The notes under the pieces: model-generated
Told to the model about the DNA's origin: nothing
The model's input: the letters and a program-made list of their open reading frames with translations, nothing else
The model's database searches: none
From: Pseudoalteromonas arctica
GTDB lineage: Bacteria; Pseudomonadota; Gammaproteobacteria; Enterobacterales; Alteromonadaceae
NCBI RefSeq assembly: GCF_012927645.1
Contig: NZ_JABBMT010000001.1
Location: 124,001 to 188,000 of the forward strand
Direction of reading: 5' to 3'
Length of the DNA: 64,000 nucleotides
Part shown: positions 56,093 to 64,000 of the stretch, piece by piece
How positions within the stretch are numbered: position 1 is the first letter of the stretch
How the letters are laid out: every line of letters starts with the position of its first letter
Program-made: the position numbers and the translations under genes

Positions 56093-58795
56093 TTACTGAG
56101 GTGAGTGACATAATATATCATCAATTTCATCAAACACTTGATAAACTAAATGGCTATCTAACATCACGCTATTAGTTTTAAGGGCTTTGTCTAACTTGAT
56201 TGCATGTTGGTATAATGTTTCGCACTCAAACATTCCTGCTGTCCCTTTCAACATATGGACACTTTGTGCAAAACCAGCCATATCACCATCAGCATATTGC
56301 TTAGTTATTGTTTCTTGCTGCTTTTTAAGCCCCTCAATGTAAACCTGTTTAAGTATCTCAAATTCACGCTCTGGTAATTTTACATCTTCAAGTATTTCAA
56401 TATCTAAGTAACTAGCAATTTTATAGCTAAATTCACTGCGTTCAATTGGTTTGCCTATATGATCAATAAACCCTTGTTTTAGATAACGATCAACCTCATG
56501 TTTCATGGTATTTGCAGTAAGAGCAACAATGGGGGTCGTTAATCCTGTTGCCTGCATAATGTGAATCGCTTGTTCGCCATCCATCACTGGCATTTGAATG
56601 TCTAATAAAATCAAATCAAATTGATGATCTAGCGTCGCTTGCACAGCATCTTTGCCATTTTCGACCGCAGTAACAGTTAACCCCATACGCTCTAAAATAC
56701 GCTTTATCAGCTCACGGTTTTCAGGGTGATCTTCTGCTATTAGCACTTCACCTACGAGGTTTCGCTGGGATTGGCTTGACAGCTCTTTTTCTTTACTTGT
56801 AGAGATCTCATCAAAGCTATTGATCCAACTCATTCGCTCAGGCATGTAGAGCGCAATAGTAAGGCTAAACTCACTGCCACTGCCAACATGGGAATGAACA
56901 GTGATATTCCCATCTAACTTTTCGGCTAAACTTTTTGAAATATTTAAACCGAGTCCGGTGCCACCATACTTACGTGAGATCGATGAGTCGGCCTGATAAA
57001 ACGGCGTAAACAAATCTTGTTGCTCAGCCTCTGTCATCCCAATGCCGCTATCTTTGACTTTAATAACGAGCTGCTCTTTAGTGCAACTCACCACTAATTG
57101 AATATGCCCTACAGTGGTAAATTTTAATGCATTGGCTGTTAAATTTAACAATATTTGCCGTAATCGAGTTGGATCTGAAATAATCCAATCAGGCAGTGGA
57201 AATTGGTAATCAACTTTAAATTTAAGACCTTTATCACGAATTTGTTTTCCTAATAGCGATTCAATGTGTGCGATGGTTGCAAATAAGTCAGTCTCGACTA
57301 AATCAATTTCAAGCCGATTTGCCTCTATTTTTGACATATCAAGTATGTCGTTTATGAGTCCTAAAACATGACGGCTGTTTTGTAAAATAACCTGAATACC
57401 GTGGTTTCGTTCGTGAGGTTTGATATCGCCTAAAATAATCCCATCTGCGTAGCCTATAATAGAGGTCATTGGTGTACGTATCTCATGGCTCATATTCGCT
57501 AAAAAACGGCTCTTAGCTTCACTGGCGTCGGTGAGCTCTGACGCCAATTGTTGTAACTCTTGCGTACGCAGTTGTACTTTTTGCTCGAGGTTTTTATTAA
57601 GCTCAACATTCTCATCATGTAAAAGACTAAATTTATTTGCTACTGCAAACGCCAGTAATATCGCATCTAAGGCAGTGCCAATTAAGCCTAACAGGTACAA
57701 ATCAATTGCAATCGGCGTCAGAACACCTAAATTAGTTAAATTTCCCACCATATTAGGAATTGCCATTGCAAGATAAGCAAAGACAAAGTAACGCGCGGGC
57801 TTAAAGCCACTCATCCAACTACGAACCCCAATGTACAGGCCTAAGCACAGCGTACCCCCTGTTACTATTGTCGCCCAAATAAACCCAAAACCTGGCCAGA
57901 TCGCAGCGAACGGCAAACCTGCGGTTGCCACCACAGCTAATATAATTGATGCTTTTGACAATTGTGGAAAACTGTCTTTTAGCTTAAGTAAATTATTGAA
58001 AAATAAAACATTGATTAATGGTATTAAAACAAAGCCTAACCAATGAAAATGGGCATTATAAAAACCAAATAATTGATCTGGAATATGAAAAAACTGGCTC
58101 CACGCAAATACCCAGCATGCTGTAAATAAGGCGTAATAAAGGTGAGTTACATCCCGAGCACCAAAATAAATTAATAGGTTATACAAACCCAGCGCAATAC
58201 CTACCCCAAAGCACAACATCATCACCATATTTTCGATGGTGATCTGGGCAAAAAAGTCTGTATAGGGTTTTAATACCAGTTTAGGAGGAGTGTAAAAGTA
58301 GTCACTTTCATACTTGGTGATCAAAAAGTAACGTTTACCTGGTGTAAGTGATATTTGATTGCCGTAATGAAAGGCAAATTCGTTTTTTTCAACTCCCCCC
58401 GTTACATAACGCGCTGCCTCAGATGTTGGATCTGTCATATCATATACGCGCGTTTCAATACGCGATACTAAGGTATTGTAAGGAAACAACACCAACTCAG
58501 CTAGCTGAGTCTGATTTTCAAGTTCAACGACTAACCAATAACTTCCGCTATAATATGTGGTACTCGTTTGCAACTGTTGATTATCAACCCAAGTCGCAAC
58601 CTGACTGCTGTTGTCAGGAAAGCCATCATAACTTGCTGCTAACAATGTACCAACTTGGAACAAATTGATATCTTGTTGTTGCTCTGTATAAATAAACGCA
58701 TCTGCTGGCGTTGTTGCACGCACGTCGCAGGCATATGTTGTTAGCAAGCCTAAAAACACTACATAGCAAAAAACTTGTATTGCTTTTAACAGCAT
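56093..58795 (-). CDS. 7TM-DISM hybrid sensor histidine kinase
   Basis: A 900-residue membrane kinase. Signal segment, 7TMR-DISM-extracellular domain (about 40-185), seven membrane segments (about 190-390), coiled coil, HisKA with the phosphorylated His437 in NMSHEIRTPMTSIIGYADG, HATPase with NLTANALKFT and DSGIGM, a receiver with LLDIQMPVMDG and a C-terminal Hpt with SVHMLKGTAGMFE. All phosphorelay residues appear intact. The output regulator is not adjacent. The ATG at 58795 with GAGG upstream is preferred over a GTG at 58804. It follows the TonB receptor gene after 30 bases, so they probably form one transcript. Confidence 0.92.
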   Translation of the reverse strand: MLLKAIQVFCYVVFLGLLTTYACDVRATTPADAFIYTEQQQDINLFQVGTLLAASYDGFPDNSSQVATWVDNQQLQTSTTYYSGSYWLVVELENQTQLAELVLFPYNTLVSRIETRVYDMTDPTSEAARYVTGGVEKNEFAFHYGNQISLTPGKRYFLITKYESDYFYTPPKLVLKPYTDFFAQITIENMVMMLCFGVGIALGLYNLLIYFGARDVTHLYYALFTACWVFAWSQFFHIPDQLFGFYNAHFHWLGFVLIPLINVLFFNNLLKLKDSFPQLSKASIILAVVATAGLPFAAIWPGFGFIWATIVTGGTLCLGLYIGVRSWMSGFKPARYFVFAYLAMAIPNMVGNLTNLGVLTPIAIDLYLLGLIGTALDAILLAFAVANKFSLLHDENVELNKNLEQKVQLRTQELQQLASELTDASEAKSRFLANMSHEIRTPMTSIIGYADGIILGDIKPHERNHGIQVILQNSRHVLGLINDILDMSKIEANRLEIDLVETDLFATIAHIESLLGKQIRDKGLKFKVDYQFPLPDWIISDPTRLRQILLNLTANALKFTTVGHIQLVVSCTKEQLVIKVKDSGIGMTEAEQQDLFTPFYQADSSISRKYGGTGLGLNISKSLAEKLDGNITVHSHVGSGSEFSLTIALYMPERMSWINSFDEISTSKEKELSSQSQRNLVGEVLIAEDHPENRELIKRILERMGLTVTAVENGKDAVQATLDHQFDLILLDIQMPVMDGEQAIHIMQATGLTTPIVALTANTMKHEVDRYLKQGFIDHIGKPIERSEFSYKIASYLDIEILEDVKLPEREFEILKQVYIEGLKKQQETITKQYADGDMAGFAQSVHMLKGTAGMFECETLYQHAIKLDKALKTNSVMLDSHLVYQVFDEIDDILCHSPQ

Positions 58796-58825
58796 ACAAT
58801 ACACCTCAGTTTAATAACTACAATA

Positions 58826-61096
58826 TTAGAACTGATAACTGATATCCAAACCATAGCGGCGACCTTCCCCTTTAAAATCTTCCAACATGCCAAGGAAAGA
58901 GCTTAAATCAAACTTTAAATTACTGTACTCACTAGCAAATACATTTTTGCCCCACAGTACAAAACCTAGCTTATCGAATTGATAGCGAATATTACCATTG
59001 ATTATACTGTAGCCATCTTGCATGGCATACGGGTTTTGGTTTTGATCAAAATAATAGTCTGATTGATAATCCACTAGCAATTGTGTTGTCAAGGGGTTAC
59101 CAGCAAGCTCTAAGCGATATTCTAGGCCAGCACTCACATTCCATTTTGATGTAAATGGCAGCCGATTATGAGTCAAACTGTTACCTAAAGGATCAACAAA
59201 TTCTTCAAATTCTGCATGGAGAATATAGCCCATCGCAAAACGCATTGAAAATGCCTCTGTGGCTTGATAATCAAGTTCCGCTTCAAGACCATAGATCACT
59301 GAATCACCAACGTTTTCTAATAATTGCACGGGGGGTTTTTGTGGTGAATCTGATGGTTGGTTCATAAACACTTGCTGATCATTATAATCATAATAAAAAA
59401 CAGCCCAATTAAACCGCACACCTTGCTCAGGCCACCATGATTTAGTACCAAGTTCATGTGCATTGAGACGCTCTTTGCCATAGTCAGCTAATTCGGCTTG
59501 CTCTGGGGAAGATAAAAACCCGCCATTATAGCCACCGCTTTTAATCCCATTTGAAAAACGGTAATAGCCATGAGTTACGTCGTTAATAAGGTAGTTCATA
59601 GCAAGCTGGCCAGAAAAGCCATTATCGGATTGCTCGCCTTGTACATGATAAAATGGCACTAAGACCCCCGCTAAATCACTCGGATCAACTACCATATTTA
59701 ATTGTGCCACTGAGTTATAATCAAGTGATTCATAAGAATATCGTAGTCCGACACTTAGCAACCAATCTGAATTAAGTTGATAGTCTAACTGGCTAAAGGC
59801 GGCAATATTTTGCGTGTCAATTTGGTTATCATAAAAGAAGGTTGCGGTTAAGTCGGTGTCTAATATACCGCGATAATCTCTTAATATATCGTTAACATTA
59901 TTTTGTTTAATTGATTCATCTGCGTAGTAAAGACCACTGGTTAAAGTATGCTTGTGCCATTGCGTTTGTAGGCGTAACTCTTGGCTAAATAAGTGAGTAT
60001 CTAAACCAAGATTTCCTTCGCATAATCGCGCTGGTGAGCCATCACAATTAAATGCATGGTAGCGCTCTAATTGATTATAACTGCTAATCGAAATAATTTC
60101 GTTATGCTCGTTTAATTGCCAATCAATATGCGCACTAAACCCTTTACCATCCGTTTTATGCGCAGAGTCGTTATTAACTTTAACCGTGTAAAAGTCGTCA
60201 CTGGCATCATTAAAGCCAAAATTATCATAGCAATTTGTTGAACCAGCTTCGCTAGGACTACATAACTCACCAGTTAATGGATCCGCAACCACACCGATAT
60301 TACCGACAGGCTGTACGATACCCTGCCAATCTTCGAGATGCGCTTGTAACAATACTTGTACAGTATCAAAATCACTTAATAGTGATAGCCGCGCATTAGT
60401 TTGTTGCATTCCAGCGGTAGGGGATTGTGCAAAAGTATTGCTGGTTGAATACTCATAGTCCTGATGATTTAAAGCAACACGAAACGCACTGTTATCACTT
60501 AATTGATTGTTATACATCGCATCAATACTAAACGCATTATTATTTGCTATACCGCCTGTTAAATACCCCGACTCATTAAATTCAGGGCGTTTAGTACGAA
60601 TTAAAACTGCTCCGCCAGTTGAATTACGGCCAAATAAAGTCCCCTGCGGACCACGCAAAATATCCACTTGCTCAATATCAAAAAAGTTAACGATCTGATT
60701 ACTTGCAGATCCTACAGCAACATCGTCTACATAAATAGCCACAGGCGAGGTGTTCGCCGTATTGTAATCAACTAAACCAACACCCCGGATATTTACCGCC
60801 GGTGGCGTGCCTTCACCCGCATTTTGGCTGATTTTTAAATTAGGCGCGAATACCGATAACTCTGTAGAATCCTTATAATGCTGGTTTTTAAGGTTGTTAC
60901 CTTTGACCTGACTAATAGCAATGCTAACCTCTTCTATTGCCTGCGCGCGTTTTTGAGCATACACCTCAATGACCTCGAGGCTTTGGCTAAAGACAATCGG
61001 ATCCTCATTTCCAGCCTGTGCAGCAACAGATAAAACGAGGCTCGACGAGCACAGCAGTAATACATGGTTTGAAAAAGGATAACATTGGCTTCTCAT
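58826..61096 (-). CDS. TonB-dependent outer-membrane receptor
   Basis: A 756-residue receptor with a signal peptide ending near AAQAGNE. A TonB-box-like LEVIEVYA (about 41-48) is followed by the plug domain (ISQVKGNNL to QVDILRGPQGTLFGRNSTGGAVLI) and a 22-strand type barrel ending in the usual aromatic residue (ISYQF). It resembles the OMR/sucrose-catechol group with iron complex outer-membrane receptor plugs rather than a known siderophore receptor. The substrate is unknown. It lies between a large flavoprotein gene upstream (106 bases) and the hybrid kinase downstream. Confidence 0.93.
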   Translation of the reverse strand: MRSQCYPFSNHVLLLCSSSLVLSVAAQAGNEDPIVFSQSLEVIEVYAQKRAQAIEEVSIAISQVKGNNLKNQHYKDSTELSVFAPNLKISQNAGEGTPPAVNIRGVGLVDYNTANTSPVAIYVDDVAVGSASNQIVNFFDIEQVDILRGPQGTLFGRNSTGGAVLIRTKRPEFNESGYLTGGIANNNAFSIDAMYNNQLSDNSAFRVALNHQDYEYSTSNTFAQSPTAGMQQTNARLSLLSDFDTVQVLLQAHLEDWQGIVQPVGNIGVVADPLTGELCSPSEAGSTNCYDNFGFNDASDDFYTVKVNNDSAHKTDGKGFSAHIDWQLNEHNEIISISSYNQLERYHAFNCDGSPARLCEGNLGLDTHLFSQELRLQTQWHKHTLTSGLYYADESIKQNNVNDILRDYRGILDTDLTATFFYDNQIDTQNIAAFSQLDYQLNSDWLLSVGLRYSYESLDYNSVAQLNMVVDPSDLAGVLVPFYHVQGEQSDNGFSGQLAMNYLINDVTHGYYRFSNGIKSGGYNGGFLSSPEQAELADYGKERLNAHELGTKSWWPEQGVRFNWAVFYYDYNDQQVFMNQPSDSPQKPPVQLLENVGDSVIYGLEAELDYQATEAFSMRFAMGYILHAEFEEFVDPLGNSLTHNRLPFTSKWNVSAGLEYRLELAGNPLTTQLLVDYQSDYYFDQNQNPYAMQDGYSIINGNIRYQFDKLGFVLWGKNVFASEYSNLKFDLSSFLGMLEDFKGEGRRYGLDISYQF

Positions 61097-61202
61097 TAGA
61101 TGGTGAACCTTAATACCGACAATGTAAATATATTGTGATTATTTACGATTATAGACTAATTTATTGATTAAAGTCGCCAAGTTATCCATTAATTAGCTCG
61201 TT

Positions 61203-63449
61203 TTACAGCGCTTCAAAGGCATATTCACCACTGATCTGCTGTGGATACCCACACAGTGCCCGTGCTGTTTGCATTCCAGCCATAACCGCCGCTTCAACAC
61301 AGCCTGCATTCACACCTGTTTTGATCCAATCTCCGGTAATAAATAAATTACTAAATTGCGTGCCATCCGTTGCTAAGCGGTATTGACTGGATCCTGCAAC
61401 CGACAACACATAACGCTCACTTGGATCAACATTCACTCGCCAATATTGTTGTGCTAATCTCGCTGAACCTGTCACATCATCTTTTACATATAAAATTGAC
61501 CAATCAAAATCATTATCGTTGTAAGCTAAAGGCCATAACGGCTGCATGTTAGTTGTTAATAATTGTGTTAAGTTAGTTTTTACTTGTGCTTTTGCCTGTG
61601 CAGGGAAACCATGATCACTCTGTGGAGGATATTCCTGACAAGGAAATGCACTACAAAAATAAGCAATATTCTGCGGACTATTGCTTGCAGGCCACTGCTC
61701 TTTATCAATTAAGTTTTGCATTGCAGCCCACGTATCAAATGGTTCACTAAAACCACTCAAAATAGGCCCTTCTTCACTAAAGGGCACATACTGCCAACCT
61801 AATTGTTGATCTGTTTTATTTAACCAAAGTTGGCTGGCTTGTGTTGCTACCGAAAGAACATTTTTAGCCTGTGCAGCAAAATTGTCGTCTATTGCTAATA
61901 ATTGCGGGCAAACATGCTCTAATGAAGCAACCGAGACCCCAAGGATCAGCTGGTCAAAATCATCTTTAAACTGCAGTGTTTTAGTTGGTAGTTGTGCGCC
62001 AAAATGTGCTTGATAACAGCTGGGCCAATCACTCCAAAATGATTCTAAATTAATATTATTCTGCTTTAGTAACAGGGCCTGTGCGGGGTTTATCTGCTGA
62101 TAAAGAGGCTCACTTGGCCAGCAAGCTAGGTTTTTCACATCAACTAATGGCTGATACTCTGATGAGCTATTTAAACTCACTTGCTGTTGTAGTAACACAG
62201 AAGCGACACAGTTTTGGCCACTTGCATCAACCCCAGGCGTAAGTTGCTGTAGTTGATGGAAGAATTCAAAGTTGACGCCTCTTTGTTTTAATAGTTCATA
62301 CAATGGCGCAAAAATAACATCGCCCATTCCTGCCTGCATTTTCCACATTACCCCACCACGATAACATAATCCGATTCTAAGCATCGCAAGTGCAGCCACT
62401 CCAGCTTCTACATTTGGTTTTTTAAAATCACCTTGTGGATAAGCAAACACTAAGTCATAAAAACCGCGCACGGGGGCAGAATCGATACTGTATTGTTTAT
62501 TTGCACCATTTTTTAGTAACCATTGACGAAAATCATACTTGTTAATGACCCCAAAACCATCGCGATAAACTTTATCTTTTATCAATCCAACCAGCATCGC
62601 TATCGCTAAATCGGCACAAATATAAATACGCCTCAACGCTGCATTCTCATCCAGTAACTCGGTTAACTCTTGGTTAATCCAGCGCTTTAGTTTTCTGACG
62701 ATATACCAAACCACTAAACTATCTTTCTTCTCAGAAATTTGTGGTTGAAGTGTGTTGTTACTTTGTACAAAGCTATTTAATTTATCAACAAGTAAGCTAG
62801 GTGTTGAAGTGATTTCTTGATTGAGATTGTGTATATCGCTGGTAAACGTTTGCCATGCCTCACTGCCATCAGAAACTAACGTCTGAATTTGTTGATGGAA
62901 ATAGCGTAGTAGGTATCTATCTCGTAGTTTTTTTGTCGTTAATTGTGTACTTTTAGCTTTGACTCTGGCGGCTAGTTCAAATTGTGGTATCCATTCTTTC
63001 AGCCATGCAAGGGTCATTTTCACAAAGTCCCATACCGTAATATCTAAACTCCCATTCGCAGGGTTACCAGGTAAAACTGGAAACTCTATAGGCCATGTTT
63101 GCCACTGCTCATCAATGTGCTCTTCAAGGGCTATAAAACTATGCGGTTTAAGTGCTTGTTGCCAAGTACTTAGTGCACTCGTTGGCGGTCGCTGTAGCTT
63201 GTCGTATACAGTTTCAATGGTTTTAAAACTATTAACATAGGCACCAAACCAGACATGTAAACCATGCTCTTCTATGCGCTGCCCCATAGCAGCATTACGG
63301 CCACTGGCTCCCTTTCCTCCTAAACGCCAACCTTGTTGGTACACTGTAATATGTCGTTTTTGTTGCCAATTAGGTTGTTCAGTCAGGTATAAAGCAGCCG
63401 TCATTGCGGCAACGCCTCCCCCTATAATAGCTATTTTTTCTTGCTCCAT
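61203..63449 (-). CDS. Large FAD-dependent oxidoreductase, carotenoid-desaturase-like
   Basis: A 748-residue flavoprotein. The N-terminal dinucleotide motif IAIIGGGVAAMTAALYL (residues 6-22) and GWRLGGKGASGRN precede EEHGLHVWFGAYVNSF, which is close to the EHGLHxFFGxY motif of zeta-carotene and phytoene desaturases. The C-terminal FAD motif is FITGDWIKTGVNAGCVEAAVMAG. The enzyme is about 250 residues longer than classical desaturases, with a helical insertion around 120-300. No carotenoid genes are visible nearby, so the substrate is open. A strong ribosome site AAGGAT precedes it, nine bases after the preceding gene. Confidence 0.85.
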   Translation of the reverse strand: MEQEKIAIIGGGVAAMTAALYLTEQPNWQQKRHITVYQQGWRLGGKGASGRNAAMGQRIEEHGLHVWFGAYVNSFKTIETVYDKLQRPPTSALSTWQQALKPHSFIALEEHIDEQWQTWPIEFPVLPGNPANGSLDITVWDFVKMTLAWLKEWIPQFELAARVKAKSTQLTTKKLRDRYLLRYFHQQIQTLVSDGSEAWQTFTSDIHNLNQEITSTPSLLVDKLNSFVQSNNTLQPQISEKKDSLVVWYIVRKLKRWINQELTELLDENAALRRIYICADLAIAMLVGLIKDKVYRDGFGVINKYDFRQWLLKNGANKQYSIDSAPVRGFYDLVFAYPQGDFKKPNVEAGVAALAMLRIGLCYRGGVMWKMQAGMGDVIFAPLYELLKQRGVNFEFFHQLQQLTPGVDASGQNCVASVLLQQQVSLNSSSEYQPLVDVKNLACWPSEPLYQQINPAQALLLKQNNINLESFWSDWPSCYQAHFGAQLPTKTLQFKDDFDQLILGVSVASLEHVCPQLLAIDDNFAAQAKNVLSVATQASQLWLNKTDQQLGWQYVPFSEEGPILSGFSEPFDTWAAMQNLIDKEQWPASNSPQNIAYFCSAFPCQEYPPQSDHGFPAQAKAQVKTNLTQLLTTNMQPLWPLAYNDNDFDWSILYVKDDVTGSARLAQQYWRVNVDPSERYVLSVAGSSQYRLATDGTQFSNLFITGDWIKTGVNAGCVEAAVMAGMQTARALCGYPQQISGEYAFEAL

Positions 63450-63458
63450 AATGGATCC

Positions 63459-64000
63459 TTACTTAGGGAGTATTTGTGTAGCTAGAAGTTGGTCAAAATC
63501 CATCTTGATATAAAACGGTAAGTACACAGCTTGCGATCCTAGCTGTAAACCAAACATTTGCGCCAAAGGAAAACTATCTAATTGCTGTAAATGTAGCTGA
63601 TAAGCACCACTGAGTAGTTTAAATTGATGGATTTTTTTTATTGCTGAAGGAGAGTGCATAACCGCTTGATAGACAGCCTTATCGCCTTGCCCATCAGGAA
63701 ATTGCTTAAATAGTATTTGATCCATCTGTGGATTCACAAATCCCTGCAACAGCTGTTTTAACAGCGAAAGATCAATACCGATATGATCCCCATCAAACAA
63801 ATTCGCGACATGCTCGCCAAAGTCCTCTAATACAGATAATAGGCCATCACTTTGCGTATTGACGTTTTTGGTGACTGAAAATAAATGCTGTGATTGTAAT
63901 TTTGACGTTGGCAAAAAATGCTTAAAACAATCCAGTGAAACTGAAAACTCAGTTATATTACTTACCGAACTGGGCATCTGGTGATCACATAAGTACTTAT
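63459..64000 (-). CDS. Unknown protein, 5' end outside window, perhaps acetoacetate-decarboxylase-like
   Basis: The frame is open from the window edge (no stop between 63998 and the first ATG at 63977) to a stop at 63459, so the visible 180 residues are probably the C-terminal part of a longer protein. The pattern LKQF-like (here FKQFPDGQGDKAVYQAVMHS) followed by SGAYQLHLQQLDSFPLAQMFGL recalls acetoacetate decarboxylase-family proteins, but I cannot confirm this. It ends nine bases before the flavoprotein gene, so the two are cotranscribed. Confidence 0.6.
   Translation of the reverse strand, partial: KYLCDHQMPSSVSNITEFSVSLDCFKHFLPTSKLQSQHLFSVTKNVNTQSDGLLSVLEDFGEHVANLFDGDHIGIDLSLLKQLLQGFVNPQMDQILFKQFPDGQGDKAVYQAVMHSPSAIKKIHQFKLLSGAYQLHLQQLDSFPLAQMFGLQLGSQAVYLPFYIKMDFDQLLATQILPK

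Noticed and set aside
1..64000. Prophage, insertion sequence, CRISPR array, rRNA operon or toxin-antitoxin pair
   Set aside because: No transposase, integrase, phage structural gene, regular spacer repeat, rRNA sequence or recognisable toxin-antitoxin pair was seen.

Overview
The window reads as chromosomal DNA of a marine gammaproteobacterium of the order Alteromonadales, most likely Pseudoalteromonas or a close relative. The sequence is AT-rich by eye. Gene pairs are arranged as in other gammaproteobacteria: yebR-proQ-prc, tRNA-Ser beside yccA and tusE, yfbV divergent from ackA-pta, mrp divergent from metG, ycfL-lpoB. The accessory set is also marine-type: NhaC, a VolA/Pla-1-like surface lipase, DUF2999, 7TM-DISM signalling proteins. 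No database search was possible, so the genus is an inference. I found no prophage, transposase, rRNA or CRISPR array.

Layout. 1-6.4 kb (minus strand): the N-terminal part of pepN, then nhaC, prc, proQ, a small acidic protein, msrC and a small membrane protein. 6.5-9.8 kb: two near-identical tRNA-Ser(UGA) genes with a visible promoter and terminator, yccA, a complete tusDCBE sulfur relay and rluE. 9.8-17.5 kb: a PAS-GGDEF protein, a PilZ-like protein, an M14-like peptidase, yqhA, topA and a probable gene remnant. 17.5-27.9 kb: a dicarboxylate symporter, sohB, the lipase, yciK, rluB-scpB, xthA, an orphan CbiM-like membrane protein, rlmA and yfbV. 28.2-34.9 kb: ackA-pta, then a tight run of an ACT-domain protein, a IIA-Glc-like protein without its histidines, an ArsC-like protein, dapE and a VanY-like peptidase. 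35-38 kb: a four-gene envelope operon with LpoB. 38-47.2 kb: alaA, an Hpt protein, a DTW-domain protein, an EAL protein, dcd, mrp and metG. 47.3-51.1 kb: a palindromic element, an Mpo1-like protein, a second type I signal peptidase, a YcgR-like PilZ protein, a truncated acetyltransferase, DUF2999 and a quinone oxidoreductase. 51.2-56 kb: aceK, a LysR regulator, an unknown Cys/His-rich protein and icd. 56-64 kb (minus strand): a gene for an unknown, possibly acetoacetate-decarboxylase-like protein cut by the window edge, a large carotenoid-desaturase-like flavoprotein, a TonB-dependent receptor and a 7TM-DISM hybrid histidine kinase.

The most notable signals are these. The icd product has lost all six NADP-contact residues known from the E. 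coli enzyme but keeps the serine that AceK phosphorylates, and it lies close to aceK. A 75-bp tandem duplication sits exactly across the convergent ends of icd and the unknown gene. The IIA-Glc-like protein lacks both phosphotransfer histidines. The flavoprotein/TonB receptor/hybrid kinase block at the right end is the best candidate for an undescribed system. There are also several small palindromic elements and a gene remnant.
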